A stretch of DNA of 64,000 nucleotides from Luzula sylvatica (lineage: Eukaryota > Streptophyta > Magnoliopsida > Poales > Juncaceae): the NCBI GenBank assembly GCA_946800325.1, contig OX326959.1, positions 44,329,566 through 44,393,565 on the forward strand, given 5' to 3'. Position numbers and translations under genes: made by a program. Shown piece by piece: positions 35,401 to 49,363 of this stretch; the stretch's first letter is position 1; every line of letters starts with the position of its first letter. The notes beneath the pieces are model-generated. The model saw only the letters and a list, made by a program, of their open reading frames with translations, was not told the origin of the DNA and did no database searches.

Positions 35401-38379
35401 TAATTTAGCACATACTCATTTAATACATACATTTGTTAAAACGGGATTCATTCACTCATTTATCACCACATTTAATATTAAATGACAAAAATAAATGTCA
35501 CCTCAGCAACACAACTTTCTGTTTCAAGTGGTGATATGAAGCCCCCTTACAATCCGGATTAAACTATGCACTCCGCTCAAACATACCCGCACTTACCCCG
35601 CACGGCCTGATTAAGAAAGTAATTAATGCACTAAATTACTTAATTTGCCATTGGAGGGTAAATTGCGGGGTAAAGTAGCGGGGTGCCTAATATCATTGTT
35701 ACAATTCCCTCATTGTATTGATGTCACTTTTGTCATTTATTGTTAAATGTGGTGTTAAATGAGTATGTGGTAAATAAGTAAACTTATACCGTTCAACACA
35801 TGAGTATGCGTTAAATGAGCAAGTCCCAAATGAGTATATGATAAATGAGTAAATAAACTCGGTTTAACACATAAATGATTCTAATTTCACCCGCATTTTT
35901 CTCTTATTTATTTGGTAATTGGTTCACCAATATTTGTCAACACATCAATTAGTGTGGGAGAATTTAGAGGGGAATTGTATAATGTTTCGTTTCTTAATTA
36001 TGAGTTATTTAGATAAGAAATAAGAATGAGACATTCCTTAAATGATTAGGCATGATAAGAAAGTTAGGCATTTTCCATAAGCTCGATATTTATCATTATG
36101 AAAACGAGTAGACTTTGCAGAAATATTTGAATCATAATGCGAAAACAACAAATATTATAAACAAGTAAAAAACAACATGAAAAGAAACTGTATAATTCCT
36201 TAGGTTGAAAACTTCAAATGTTGGGAAAACTTTCAAGTTCCATTTGCAAGTTTAACCTTAAGGATATACCTAGTATAACTTTTTGTGGACTATTTCTTTT
36301 TAAAGTGTAACTTAGTATAAATTCTTTCAATTGTTCCTTTCTTTAATGTATAGATAAGTTTTGTCAACTATTTTCTCTTTTTTTTTTCTTTGAATAAAGA
36401 TTTGTCAACTATTTATATGATAGTTTTTCTGAGGTATTATATTCTAGTCAATATCGATATAGAAATATGAGAAGACTCGTCGGCAAGAAGAAAATTGTAT
36501 TAATTATAGGAGATGTTATGCTGAAATAAGTCAAGGAGATATTAGGACATAAAGAAAAATATGGTATAAAAATCAAACACTCACCAAAAATGAGAAATGA
36601 ATTCGCTAAATACTTACCAGATCAAGAAGCTTCTGGATTAGTGTATCTGTTATTTCATATCGCAACTATGGAATAAATTTGTCTCAAATCAAGCCAGCCA
36701 TTGTAATTGTTCTTTCATATCGCAGATATTGGTTGCGATACAAATGCTTTTGGGATGACAAATAATTTTTCTTCCTTTTTAATGAATCCTTGTTGGTAAT
36801 TCACTTATATCTCAAAAAGAAAAAAAAAATTCCTAACTTATGTTTAGTTTTTCTCGCAAATATGTCTCGACAGATATGCATTCGGTTCCAGTTTAAGATT
36901 GTAAAAATGCGCAAGCAAGTCCCACCTTTAAAGTTTTGAAATGCATTTGTTTACATTGCGTCTATTAAGAGTTATCTCAAAGAGACGAACTGACCCGATA
37001 CAACTAGTCAAGGACAGAAAAGCTTATTCCAAGTTACTGTTTGATAAGAAAAAAATCCCTGCATTCTTTCAAATCACCCAATGAAAACATCAAATAAGTT
37101 ATGAATTACATCTAATAAGTTACGAAAATAGTTATGTTATTCTTAACTTTTTGGATGTTTTTGTTGAATGATTTGAAAGCATGAATTCTATCATTATTGA
37201 ATTTATAATGATAATATGATTAATATCTAACTTCATCTACGTGCCCATTACCCGAGAAGGAAATTCCAAGCATGTTTAGCTTACCAAGGTATATAAACAA
37301 TTTTTGCTTCCTTCGTTCTTTTTTTTATATATATAATGTTTCTCATATTATATACCATTTTTACAGGACCTAAAAATCAAGCCTAACATAATACTAGGTC
37401 GCTATAAATATAATATATTAAGCTATGTCTTGTAGCGGTACCTGAGCAACACGAACCTCAAAGGTAGGGCGGTACGCAGGGCTGCGTGCTAAGTGAAGCA
37501 ACTTCATGTGTACCAACACATCTTCGGGTCTCTCCGCGTTCACATCAAAAGCATACCTACATTCCCCAAATTATAAATACATATATTTTTAATAATCATA
37601 AACTAACTAATTTTAAAACATAAGATAATCATAGAAATTTAATAATAACAGTAAACAATATAAAAACGATCTTAGGCCAATAAATTTGGGTGTATATATG
37701 CACTTTCTATATATCCTTTGCTTTTAGCCACTCCAATTAGTGCTTTAGGAACTATTAAGGAAAATTAAACAAACGATCGAAAATAACTTCTCATTCTCTA
37801 TTAATGTATGAGATTAGTTCATTTAATGGTAAAATACTAAAATACAAACAAAAAATATAAACATATTAATTCGCATTAACCAAGGATCTCTTTAACAAAT
37901 CTGTTCAATAAAAAAATATCTGGATCCTTCATATATTTTGTAATGTATCCTTAGATGTATATATTTTAAATGTTACAAATATTGGGACTATGATGAAAAA
38001 TATATGACTGGAAGGGTCAGTATTTAAGCACCATTAAAAAGGGTTTGTGGGGTTTAAGAGCATTTTTGCTTAGATATCCCTGAAAACTTTACTATTGATA
38101 CAAATCCTGATGCAATGAAATTATGAAATAATCCCCTTTTGTCTTGTACTCGAGCTATAAGTTCCCCCTTTCTATTTTTAGATGAGGAACTTTTTTTTCT
38201 TTCAGATTTACCAGCATTAACGAACGAAAGAAAGAACTAGAAGCAAAGAAATACTCCATAAAATAAGCATTTCCATGCAAAATGGTACCAGAAAGCAAAA
38301 ATGAGCCGTTTAACCCGAGAATCAATTCCCAATCAAAAATCAACCATAAGAAAGCAAAAAATATATACTTTTCCAGTTT

Positions 38380-38418
<39 letters not shown>

Positions 38419-38553
38419 AGAAGAAAGACGATCAAAATGGGCCCAGAGCTGCTCGGAGAAACCGGGCGAGGTAGACTCGGTGCACTGAGAACTCATGAGC
38501 CGATTCAGCACCTCGTGGTACACCTCCCTCTTGCTTCGCCATGACCGCACCAT
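32438..38553 (-). CDS. STY46-like: ACT-domain serine/threonine/tyrosine protein kinase (STY8/17/46 type), 15 exons, 497 aa
   Basis: Arabidopsis relatives STY8, STY17 and STY46 are cytosolic kinases that phosphorylate transit peptides of chloroplast precursor proteins. Exons (minus): 38553-38417, 37556-37442, 35075-35020, 34910-34856, 34762-34652, 34525-34475, 34274-34102, 34014-33907, 33807-33734, 33667-33492, 33253-33158, 33061-32981, 32905-32852, 32747-32613 and 32509-32438. All 14 introns are GT-AG and the frame is unbroken (1494 nt). The N-terminal helical region spans about 1-100. The ACT domain covers about 104-172 ([19 protein letters not shown], then [13 protein letters not shown]). 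The kinase domain covers about 218-476: glycine loop GSGSCG 226-231, catalytic Lys 246, HRDLKTAN 338-345, DFG 358-360, APE 382-384. All catalytic residues are present. The N-terminus is shorter than in the Arabidopsis proteins. Intron 2 carries a MULE-type MITE, and intron 1 begins with a (CT)n run. A second copy of the 3' half lies at 62412-64000. Confidence 0.93.
33111..33139. repeat. (GT)n microsatellite in kinase intron 11
   Basis: About 14 GT units directly downstream (minus strand) of the exon 11 donor. The paralogous intron at 63071-63126 has about twice as many units. Confidence 0.9.
35251..35988. mobile_element. MULE-type MITE in kinase intron 2, 9-bp TSD GTTTCTTAA
   Basis: It is 738 bp, with long terminal inverted repeats. 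The left reads GGGGAAATTATACAG, then TCCTCTAAATTCCCCC and CACTAATTGATGTG. The right reads CACATCAATTAGTG, then GAATTTAGAGGGGAATTG and TATAATGTTTC. The 9-bp duplication is perfect (35242-35250 and 35989-35997). The interior has repeats of AAATGAGTATGTGGTAAATGAG in both orientations and no ORF. Part of the same family is visible near 46020-46100. Confidence 0.88.
38387..38415. repeat. (GA)n/(CT)n microsatellite at the kinase exon 1 donor
   Basis: The run of GA on the plus strand starts 2 bp from the exon 1 5' splice site, so intron 1 begins GTCTCTCTCTCT. A second (GA)n run lies in the 5' UTR at about 38611-38632. Confidence 0.85.
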
Positions 38554-38837
38554 TTTCTTCTTCTTGGCTTTTCCAGAGAGGAGAGAGATTGTGGTCGCTG
38601 GGTCTTTTCTCTAAAGAGAGAGAGAGAGAGAGAAAAGATATATATGAGTTGTGATTCCCACGTGATGCGAGAGATTTGAGAGAGATGCTTATGACAACGG
38701 TAATCTTCTACGTACTTGTGCATATTGATGACATGGAGGGATTCAGATTTTTTTTCTATATATAATATAATCTGTTTGTTAAATAAAAATAATACATTAA
38801 TAGATATATTAGAAATTTTATGTTATATATAAACAAG

Positions 38838-38883
<46 letters not shown>
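38554..38883. promoter_or_regulatory. 5' UTR and promoter region of the kinase gene
   Basis: CT/GA-rich leader (38570-38635), then AT-rich sequence and a (TA)n run at about 38838-38882. No precise promoter element could be assigned. Confidence 0.45.
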
Positions 38884-38885
<2 letters not shown>

Positions 38886-39040
38886 CCAACATTTTGGTAC
38901 TTAATGTTTTTTCACCATTTAATTTGCATTGAGATTTATGCATTTAATGACGTGCACAAACTTTCATGATCATCATGAAAAAACACAAATTTCAATGCAA
39001 ATTCAATGGTGAAAAAACATTAAGTATCAAAATGTTGGTA
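38884..39040. mobile_element. Fold-back MITE next to (TA)n
   Basis: The left arm (CAACATTTTGGTACTTAATG, TTTTTTCACCATT, GCATTGAGATTTATGCATTT) is inverted in the right arm (AATTTCAATGC, AATGGTGAAAAAACATTAAG, CAAAATGTTGGTA). It abuts a (TA)n microsatellite, as do two relatives near 52.5-53.0 kb. Confidence 0.75.
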
Positions 39041-39425
39041 TTTAATTACTGCGAATTATTACCTTGAATTGTGATTATTAAATACAACTATTGTATCTTT
39101 TAGAAAACATTTTTGTGTCAATTTTCATAAATTAAATATATATAATTTCATTTTAAGCAAACTAAATAATTAAAAAATACAGATCTTATTGTGTCAAACC
39201 AATGAAATATTGACATGATGGAAGTAAGTAAAAGTTTGTAGAAACTGGGTGGGAAGATAAATTGGGAGGAGTGGGGTGGGACGGGGAGAAGTGAAGCGGT
39301 AAGCAAGGCGTTATTTTCAATGTACCAAAATATTATAAGTTACAATACAAGGGCTAATTTGAATGTTTGATCGTCAAAATATCGTACAGCTCCTTGCAAA
39401 AAGGAATAATTGGCATTACAATTTG
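39041..39425. other. Intergenic, nothing recognisable
   Basis: AT-rich non-coding sequence, with a G-rich patch near 39245-39310 (GGGTGGGAAG, GGAGTGGGGTGGGACGGGG). Confidence 0.45.
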
Positions 39426-40707
39426 CAGGGCCGGTCCCATAATTTTGGTTGCCCTAGACCGCGATGTTATCTGCACCAAATATTTATATTTGGTACGATA
39501 TGTTACCCCCTTTGCAAAAAAAAAAAAAAATACATGAAATATAAAATATCACCAATACTTCTATATAATATAAAAATATCATCAATACCATGGACATCCT
39601 CAATTTGAAAAAAAAAGTGTGAATTGAAAATTTCATTTAAATTTAACATGAATTAAAAGTAAAATTATCATTTTAAGTTTAAATTTGATGTTCCTAATAA
39701 TATTATTTTTTGTCAATATCATTATCCTACTAAGTTTACAAACATAAAAATATGAAATCTAAAACAATTAAGAAAACAAATATATATTAATATTTCTCAT
39801 ATTTTATAGCACATACTATAGTATTTTGTAGGTATACATATGATATTGGAATATTATGCTATGTCTCCCAATTTCACCCAACTTTTCGTTGATGTTGTCA
39901 CCAATTAAAGTTGGATGAAAACTACCCCCAATTTGTACCCAAATGTTGTTGCTTCCAATTAAATTTGTAATTTTAATTTGATTATTTTAATTGGAATTTA
40001 ATTCAATAAAACATTGATTAGTTTAATTATAAATTAATTAATTGAATTTTTAATTGTATTTTATTAATTTAAAGAAATTTTAGATATAAATTGGAGACAT
40101 TTTTCACCAAATTTTCATTGAGAACATCATCATGAAAAATTAGGTGAAATTGGGAGCACAGTAGAAGACCTCTATGATATTTTGGGAATTGAGAAGGGTA
40201 GATATACAAATTCCCTGTCATAATTGTGCTCTCTTAATGCTAGAGAATTCATGGAGTCACCATTTACGAGGTTATTATATCACATTAGTGTTCTTACTAT
40301 TTCTCACGAGTCACGAATTAACCAAAACAAATTAATAATTTAATGCACAAAAACCACATCATCATGAGTGTGTTAAATGTAAAAATAGTAAAATGGACTT
40401 TAACGGGAACAAATATAATGGGTCTATATATATCTTGATCTATTGTGGTAGTTACATGAGTTGTATACAAGTAAGAAGTACTAATTTATCTATTTATACT
40501 ACAACACGAAATATTAAAATCTAATATCCACATAAAATCAGATTTTATTTTCTTTAACGGAGCAATCTTCTTCTTCCTCGTCGTTCTTTCTCACTGAGTT
40601 GTTTAGGTTTTCTTTGTTTTACATGTTCATCATATAAACTCTACTCCTACATAGTTGCCGTTGCCCTAGTCCCGGGGCTTGCGGGGCTTACCCCGGGGCC
40701 GGCCCAG
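39426..40707. mobile_element. Non-autonomous hAT element, near-perfect 8-bp TSD
   Basis: It starts CAGGGCCGGTCCC and ends GGGGCCGGCCCAG, the same terminal family as the element at 21351-22556. The flanks ACAATTTG (39418-39425) and ACAATTGG (40708-40715) differ at one base. The 1282-bp interior is AT-rich with no transposase ORF. Confidence 0.85.
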
Positions 40708-40715
40708 ACAATTGG

Positions 40716-42196
40716 CACCCATTTATTTGTGAAATAAATACTACTTTTATAAGGTTGTATTTTCAAATTTTCAAATTTTAATTTTGCATAAGGTCACGAT
40801 GTGAATTTTTGTTTTATAGTTGTCAAGTTAAGGAGTAAATGAAAGGCTTGTTGGGTTTTCATCAAAAAAAAAAAAAAAAAAAAATGAAAGGCTTGTTTAA
40901 TTTTTTTATGCTGTCTAAAATCAATTTTTTTTTTTTTTTTTATGCTGTCCAGATAGATATTCAAATATTTTGAATATTTAGTGTCCGAGGTTGTTTTGAT
41001 ATTTCTTTTTTACTTTTTTTCTTAATTTGGATTTTGAAAATAGAGAGAGGGGGGATTTATCTCTTGATATCTGATTAACAAGAAAGATGAATATTTTTAG
41101 TTCATTGCCTACGGGTATACATTCAAAACAAAAACAAAAAACAAAATTTAGTTCATTTGTTTTTCTATATTTTTTAATGTTTTGTAAGAGTACTCAAGGT
41201 ATGTTATGCCCTCGAATGTGTACCAGTTTGTTGTTTTTGTTTGTAATTTTAAAATTTTATATTTATTTTGAGATTCGTGATTTTATTAACCACTTGTAAG
41301 TTTTGAATTATTAAAGTTTGTGCTTAATATGAAAAACACAATTAGAAACGAATCTATATGTTGATGAATTACAAATAGAAATCATATCAAATTCTTACAA
41401 GTTTTTTAGTTATTTAGATCCAAATATTTTGCGGATCTGATACTCGGATTCGGATCCAAATCTGGACACTATATTCTTTTATGTGTCGTGGTTAATATTA
41501 ATTGAAAAAACATAGATAGGTAATTGTTTCTGAATGATTTAAAGTTACAATCATAAATTAAGTTCAAATATAATAATTTAGATTGTTGGTGGCGTAAAAT
41601 ATGTATATATATAATTAAAAATATATTAAATTATCATATCATAATATTTGTTTTAGTATTCGAAAAAATTATATTTATATTCAAAAAATGAGTAAAAAAT
41701 TACATCTATATTCTTATATGTTTAATATCCAAACCGTATTAATATCCTGGTAATTCCATATCGGTATTCCAATATGGATACGAATACCACTATCTGAATT
41801 GGACATTTTACACTCGTAGACGCACACAAGATATTTTTGTAGGATATAAATGAAATTCTGGCAAACTAACGTTTTCAAAATACTCTAGAAAAAAAAAATT
41901 GTAAAGTATAATGGCAAAAAAATATAAACATTTCACCAAAACATCCTCTATATACTAATTAGCATGATTAATTAATGTGTGGCGTAAACGTAACATATAA
42001 AGTAACATATAAAAGTAACATATAAAGTACATTACGTATGTATCATATTTTTATTATTATGCTTTATATGCTAAAAACAAGTTAATTACCTAGGTTAATC
42101 ATCATGTAGAGGATGTTTAGGTGAATTATGGGGTAAAGATAAATTTGCCAATGTTAAATACGGTAATTTTTTTTTATTTCCAGTCAGGAAATTACT
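40716..42196. other. Intergenic with poly(A)/(T) runs and a decayed GGATCCG-type element
   Basis: 40863-40884 is an A run and 40927-40942 a T run. Between about 41430 and 41830 are scattered GATACTCGGATTCGGATCC and TATCGGTATTCCAATATGGATACG motifs like those of 58944-59543, suggesting an old relative. No gene is supported. Confidence 0.45.
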
Positions 42197-42204
42197 TACG
42201 AAGC

Positions 42205-42763
42205 CAAAGTTGTTTTGTTCGCGAATAATACACATATAATTTACGAATAATTACGTATTACGAATAATATACGTATTGACGTTTTCGTACTCAACCTGAT
42301 CAATAATTGGCGTATTTTACAATAATTTTAAAAAAACACGAATAATACACGTATTTCCGTATAATACGTTTTTTTAGAAGAAGAAAATATAATTTTTTTA
42401 AATAAATAAAAAAACATAAATTTCCAAAAATGATTAAGAAAATCAAAATATCAATAATAATATATAAATTTGTGATTTTGAACTAAAATAAATATTGTTT
42501 AATAAAATAATTATAATTCTATTTTAATTTTGAATTATTTATGGATAAACAAATGTACATTTATATACTTTTATATACCGAATTATTGCATCCGTATTAT
42601 GTAAAATAAACATAACTATAGACGAATAACCGAATTGACGAATTATTAGCGTATTGCGTTTTATTTGACCGAATATTTGACCGACTTGAAAAACGTTTGA
42701 TCCGAATTATACACCAACGTATTACGTACCGTATTATTCGCGTATCACAAATGAGTAACTATG
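42205..42763. mobile_element. hAT-type MITE with 8-bp TSD TACGAAGC and ACGAATAAT/CGTATT arrays
   Basis: It is 559 bp. The ends are CAAAGTTG and GTAACTATG, with longer inverted similarity further in (TTCGCGAATAA and TTATTCGCGTAT). The perfect 8-bp duplication TACGAAGC flanks it (42197-42204 and 42764-42771). Subterminal regions are dense in ACGAATAATACACGTATT, ACGTATTACGAATAATAC and related self-complementary motifs. No ORF. Confidence 0.88.
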
Positions 42764-42771
42764 TACGAAGC

Positions 42772-43144
42772 AATGTCACCAGTGGAAACCCCTATAGTAT
42801 TTTATTGATCACATGCGAGTGTCTAGATTCATTGAATGTGGAATTTTCAGGGTGTTTGTGTCTAGGTTCATTGATGCATTTATGTTTTTTGAGATAAGAT
42901 TGTCTAATGTTGATATTAGAGCAAAATTTAAAATATACAATATTAATTAGAAGTTTAGAACAAGTCGAGTTATAAATTAAATAAATAACGAAAATATATT
43001 CATTTTTTAAAATTAATTATGTGGGAATTATTATAAATATGAATGTATTAGTTATATCTTAATATGTTGTGCGTATAATTACGTATGTATGTAAAATTTT
43101 GGATATTTATGAACATGTAAAGGTGTAATTTGGAGGTTTTACAT
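42772..43144. other. Intergenic, nothing recognisable
   Basis: AT-rich non-coding sequence between two transposable elements. Confidence 0.4.
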
Positions 43145-43794
43145 TCTGGGGCGGAGCCAGCTGGCTGATTTTATAGGAGGGTGCCGAATTTAATGCGGGA
43201 GACGAATTTTAAAAAAAAAATCAAAAATTATTATATTAAGGGTTTGAACTACTCTACCCTTAGTAAAATATAACAAATTAAAAAAATTATTATTATTTTT
43301 TGAACAAGCAAAATCATCTTCCTAGGACTTATTTGGATGGTCAAGAAATATCAAGTTTTTTATAGATAAGAAAAAAATTATATTTTTTTACTAGAGTTTG
43401 TTTGGATGCAATTTGGAAAATATATAAAATTTGTTTGTTGAGGAAGTTCTAGTAATTTTGTATAGAATTTTTGGGAAAAATAAAACTTAAGTTTTTGACA
43501 AAAAAATTCTAGGAAAAAATGGGAAATATTTTTTTTATCTCTTCTCTCTCTTGTAAAGCATGTTATAACAACAATTTTATAAATTTCTAAAATTTTATCC
43601 AAACAACAATTTTATAAATTCCTTTCTTTTTATTTTCTATAGTTTTCATGATTTTGAAATCCTAGATCCTAAAAATAACTAATACCATGCTATAAATTCC
43701 TTGTGTATCCAAACTAGTCTTAATTGAATATTTTTTCGATTTCGGTTTCATAAGGAAGGGCGGGGCTCTCCCACGCCCTCCTAGATCCGCCTAT
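43145..43794. mobile_element. Probable hAT-like element with GGGGCGGAGCC / GATCCGCC ends
   Basis: The left end is TCTGGGGCGGAGCCAG and the right end is GCCCTCCTAGATCCGCCTAT, an imperfect inverted pair. The flanks TTTTACAT and GTTTACAA agree at 6 of 8 bases. The interior is T-rich with no transposase. Confidence 0.6.
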
Positions 43795-44126
43795 GTTTAC
43801 AATGGATTAACATATGTCATGTTCTATGTACAAGAATGTTTTATGTTAATTATAGGTACAACAAATAATTAAATCTATACAAAAGATTTCTTTTTTTTAA
43901 TTTTCTGTTTCTTTACTTTCAATTCATAAAACGTTATCAGCACGAAGTTCTAGAAATTTCAAATAAAAGTAAAACAATCCAAGATATAAATAATTATTAT
44001 TACTTTCTTGTTGTATATTTTTTAGAGAATGAATTGGGCCAACCATAAAAAATGAAAGGGTTGGATGGATGAAAATTATTCCTCTCCATCTACTTTGTTA
44101 GATACGAAACTAACGGTATTGTCTAG

Positions 44127-44275
44127 AGACTTGGGAGGATTTTAATGGATTCATGTATTGTTTAGATAAATTGAAGTGATGATAGGAATTTGAAGGAAAT
44201 GTGTGTCTCACATGTGTTGTTTGATGTGGAGGACAAATTGTAAAGACTTGGGAGGATTTTAATGGATTCATGTAT
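44127..44275. repeat. 32-bp direct repeat at the copia fragment boundary
   Basis: The sequence from AGACTTGGGAGGATTTTAAT through TGGATTCATGTAT is present at 44127-44158 and again at 44244-44275. The second copy leads directly into the copia coding remnant. Confidence 0.8.
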
Positions 44276-45090
44276 CCGTCCCTACAACTCGAACAAACTT
44301 CTATTTCGATCTTCTCCATGCGTTTTTCTTGGTTACGGCAGCAATTTCAAAGGCTACCGCTGCCTCGATCTTACTTCTAATCGCATCTATATTAGTAGGC
44401 ATGTTCGTTTTAACGAAGATTGTTTTCCCTTCTCTGACCAACTTACTCAAAATACAACTCCATCTTATACTATAGATCTTCATCTTCCGCCGACACTCAA
44501 CAGTGTTTCCCACTACATCTCCTCCTTCTATCGATCTCCCACCTATAAATACATCTCATGATACATCTCACAACCTCCCAGGACCTCCGGTTCTCCCCCG
44601 TTCTCATCATCATATGGTTACCCGCTCACGCACTAACTCCACTCGTCCTGGAGACTTCTCGGATTTCGTTACCTACATTGCTGAAACTACCATCTCTGAG
44701 ATCAACGCTTTACAACAAAACCACACATGGCTTTAACCTCACCACCACAAAATCAAAACATAATTCCATGTAAATGGGTCTTCAAAATAAAACGCAACTC
44801 GTCAGGTGAAATTGAGCGCTACAATGCCCGGATCGTAGCCAAAGACTTTACTCAGGAAGAAGGGGTCGACTACGACGAGACTTTTAGTCTCGTCGTCAAA
44901 CCCACAACCATCTGTCTTGTCCTCTCCCTGATGGGAGATCAACCAACTCGACGTAAACAACGCTTTCCTTCATGGTGATCTTTCTGAGGTCGTTTATATG
45001 AATCACCCCCCCTGGATTTCATGATCCCTCCTACCCCTCTCATGTATGACAGCTACATAAAGCACTTGACGGCCTCAAGCACTTGACCAT
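44271..45090 (+). pseudogene. Ty1/copia Pol fragment (integrase tail to start of reverse transcriptase), broken
   Basis: 44271-44430 encodes the copia-type region after integrase (IRPYNSNK, then CVFLGYGSNFKGYRCLDL, NRIYISRHVRFNED). 44560-44735 covers the variable linker ending in LQQNHTW, followed by a stop. 44741-44935 encodes the beginning of the reverse transcriptase (CKWVFKIKRNSSGEIERYNA, KDFTQEEGVDYDETFS). After that the frame shifts and a further remnant (VVYMNHPP) runs to about 45090. No LTRs are attached and the catalytic YVDD region is absent, so it is a dead fragment. Confidence 0.8.
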
Positions 45091-45327
45091 CTATAATTAA
45101 TGAAATTGAAATCTATAAATTTGGAAAAAAAAATTATTTGGACTAAAATTATCATTTAACATGTGTTAAACGGATAAAAACATCGTAAAAAATAAACAAA
45201 AATATAATAATGAAAATAAAATTAATAATTTAGCAAAAATTAGAAAATGAAAATGAAAATATTTTTCTTTTAAAAAAGATTGAAAATAAAATAATAAAAA
45301 TTTGTTAAAATAAATATGACTTATCAT

Positions 45328-45874
45328 CTATGTTGCATGGATACGGATACGGGTATCGTATCCGATACGATACGGATACGGCGATACGGCAATTTTCAAA
45401 AAATCACGGATACGGATACGGCTATATAATAATTATTTTAATATATTTATATTGTGAATAATAAATAAATAAATAATAAATTAAATAATATTTTGAATTT
45501 AAATATCACGAGAATAATAAAATCAACATAACAATACAAGTATCATAAAAGTATTATAAATTTATTTTAGAAGTATCCCAGAACTAATTTAGAAGTATCC
45601 TACAAGTATCGTATGTAATTTATTTAAAAATATTATGGGCCAAAATATATAATGGGCCGAAGTATCCTAAATGGAGTATCCCAACCGTATCCTGAACGTA
45701 TCCCAGCCGTATCCTGCCGTATCCCCGCCGTATCCGAAAAAATAAATATTAAAATAATTGGATACGCCACGTGGCGTATCCGATACGTATCCGAGCCGTA
45801 TCGTACCCGTATCCGTATCGGATACCCGTATCCTCAGGATACTTCTGCGTTTTTGAAGTATCCGCGTAACATAG
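45328..45874. mobile_element. GATACG-type MITE with perfect 8-bp TSD CTTATCAT
   Basis: The ends are CTATGTTGCATGGATACGG and TATCCGCGTAACATAG. The perfect duplication is CTTATCAT (45320-45327 and 45875-45882). Subterminal arrays of GTATCCGATACGATACGGAT and CGTATCCNNGCCGTATCC surround an AT-rich core. It is inserted in an AT-rich stretch that itself resembles the 738-bp MULE-MITE family. ORFs across it are repeat translations (RIRPYP...), not proteins. Confidence 0.88.
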
Positions 45875-45882
45875 CTTATCAT

Positions 45883-47617
<1,735 letters not shown>

Positions 47618-49358
47618 TTTACCAATCCTTTATTTTGGACTCATATTTATGCAATCTCTTCATTTCACATCATCATAATTATTTCAACTATTCGATTATG
47701 ATATGTGGCAATATGTATATCATGGACTAACCATTGATTTTGTATGATTATGTTTTATTTATAGACATTTATGTGCCCCCCCTTATTTTACACTTAGTTT
47801 TAAGCAATTTTAGAAGACCACATCACCTTACATCTATGTTGCACGGATACGGGTACGGGTATCGTATCCGATACGATACGGATACGGCGATACGGCAATT
47901 TTTGAAAAATCACGGATACGGATACGGCTATATAGTTATTATTTTAATATATTTATATTATATATAATAAATAAATAAATAATAAATTAAATAATATTTT
48001 TAAATTAAATATCATGACAATAAAAAAAATCAACATAACAATACAAGTATCATAAAATTATCTTAAATTATTTTAGAAGTATCCTAAAACTAGTTTTAGA
48101 AGTATCCTAGAAGTATCCTAGAAGTATCATATACAAATTATTTAAAAATATTATGGGCCAAAACATATATTGGGCCGAAGTATCCTAAATGGAGTATCCC
48201 AGCCGTATCCTAAACGTATCCCAGCCGTATCCTAAACGTATCCCAGCCGTATCCTGCCGTATCCTGCCGTATCCCCGCCGTATCCGAAAAAAAATAATAT
48301 TAAAAAATTCGGATACTCCACGTGGCGTATCCGATACGTATCGCAGCCGTATCGCACCCGTATCCGTATCGGATACCCGTATCCTCAGGATACTTCGGCG
48401 TTTTTGGAGTATCCGCGTAACATAGCCTTACATTGATGATGTGTTAAAATATTATTCGCTAGGTTCATGTTGGACCAATTGTATTGAATTTTGAATTTTT
48501 CCACAATATGTTACATGACCAATTGTGAATACAAAAAGAATGTGAAAGGTTTAAATATCTAACATTAATAAATTAATATATAATATCATAAAACATTCAT
48601 CAAATTTTGTTAGTATTTTTCATAATATAATTTAAAAAAAAAATAAGAAATATATTCATTTGAATTTTATCTTTATTTTGAGTTTCATATTATCATGTAT
48701 TCAATATTATTCTCTAAATTAAAATTATGAAAACAATTATGCAAAAAAAAATATATAAATAGGTATATCTGAAAAAATGACTTGTGAGCCTAATTATTAT
48801 TAATTTTAAAACTATAATTGAAAAAATGCACATGCTATTAAGTATGTTATATTATTATTTTTACTTAAAATAATTTCATGTTAATCTTAAAAAAAAAAGA
48901 AAAAAAGAAAGATATTTATTTATTAAACACGGATAATTTCTTTAACTTATATAATATTTTTCAATAATAAACATAAAACATAAAATTTACCAGACACAAA
49001 TAATTTTTTTGAACTTTTAAAATCTTATTATTCTTATTTTTAGATATGAAAATTTAAAATACCCTATGATTTTGCTTTTGATTTTATGTCCACGCACGTT
49101 ATTTTATTATCTTATAGTAACATTTATTCTTTTTGTATGTGTTGCATTAAATTATTAAATAAATATTTCACATTATGTCGGATTCAATAATAGTACAATA
49201 ATTTTGTCATCATCGAACTTTCTTAATTAATATGATTTTTATTTTCACAAAGTCTTATGTTTGATTCCTAAATATCATAACTATATATTATGTTATATAT
49301 TATGTGTATGACAAAACAAATGAAACAAAACCGTCGCGAAGTGCGAATAACCTCCTAA
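47618..49358 (+). mobile_element. Helitron-type element, copy A1, containing a MITE
   Basis: It starts TTTACCAATCC after an A and ends CCTCCTAA before a T. A GC-rich fold (CCGTCGCGAAGTGCG) lies just before the end. It is the opposite-strand homologue of 57169-58513, which ends CTAG. The 5' end (TTTACC rather than TC) is non-canonical but the same in both copies. It has no Rep/helicase, so it is non-autonomous. A MITE is inserted at 47834-48425. Confidence 0.65.
47834..48425. mobile_element. GATACG-type MITE with perfect 8-bp TSD CCTTACAT
   Basis: It is 592 bp, with ends CTATGTTGCACGGATACGG and GTATCCGCGTAACATAG. The duplication is CCTTACAT (47826-47833 and 48426-48433). The homologous Helitron at 57169-58513 lacks it and shows the unfilled CCTTACACTGATGACG-type site, proving a nested insertion. 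Repeated CGTATCCCAGCCGTATCCT units lie in the right half. Confidence 0.92.
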
Positions 49359-49363
49359 TTATA

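Noticed and set aside
38155..38416. Continuation of the kinase first ORF beyond 38417
   Set aside because: Homology (LSSRYAFDV) requires splicing at 38417 to the exon at 37556. The read-through is SLSLSLS from the (CT)n repeat.
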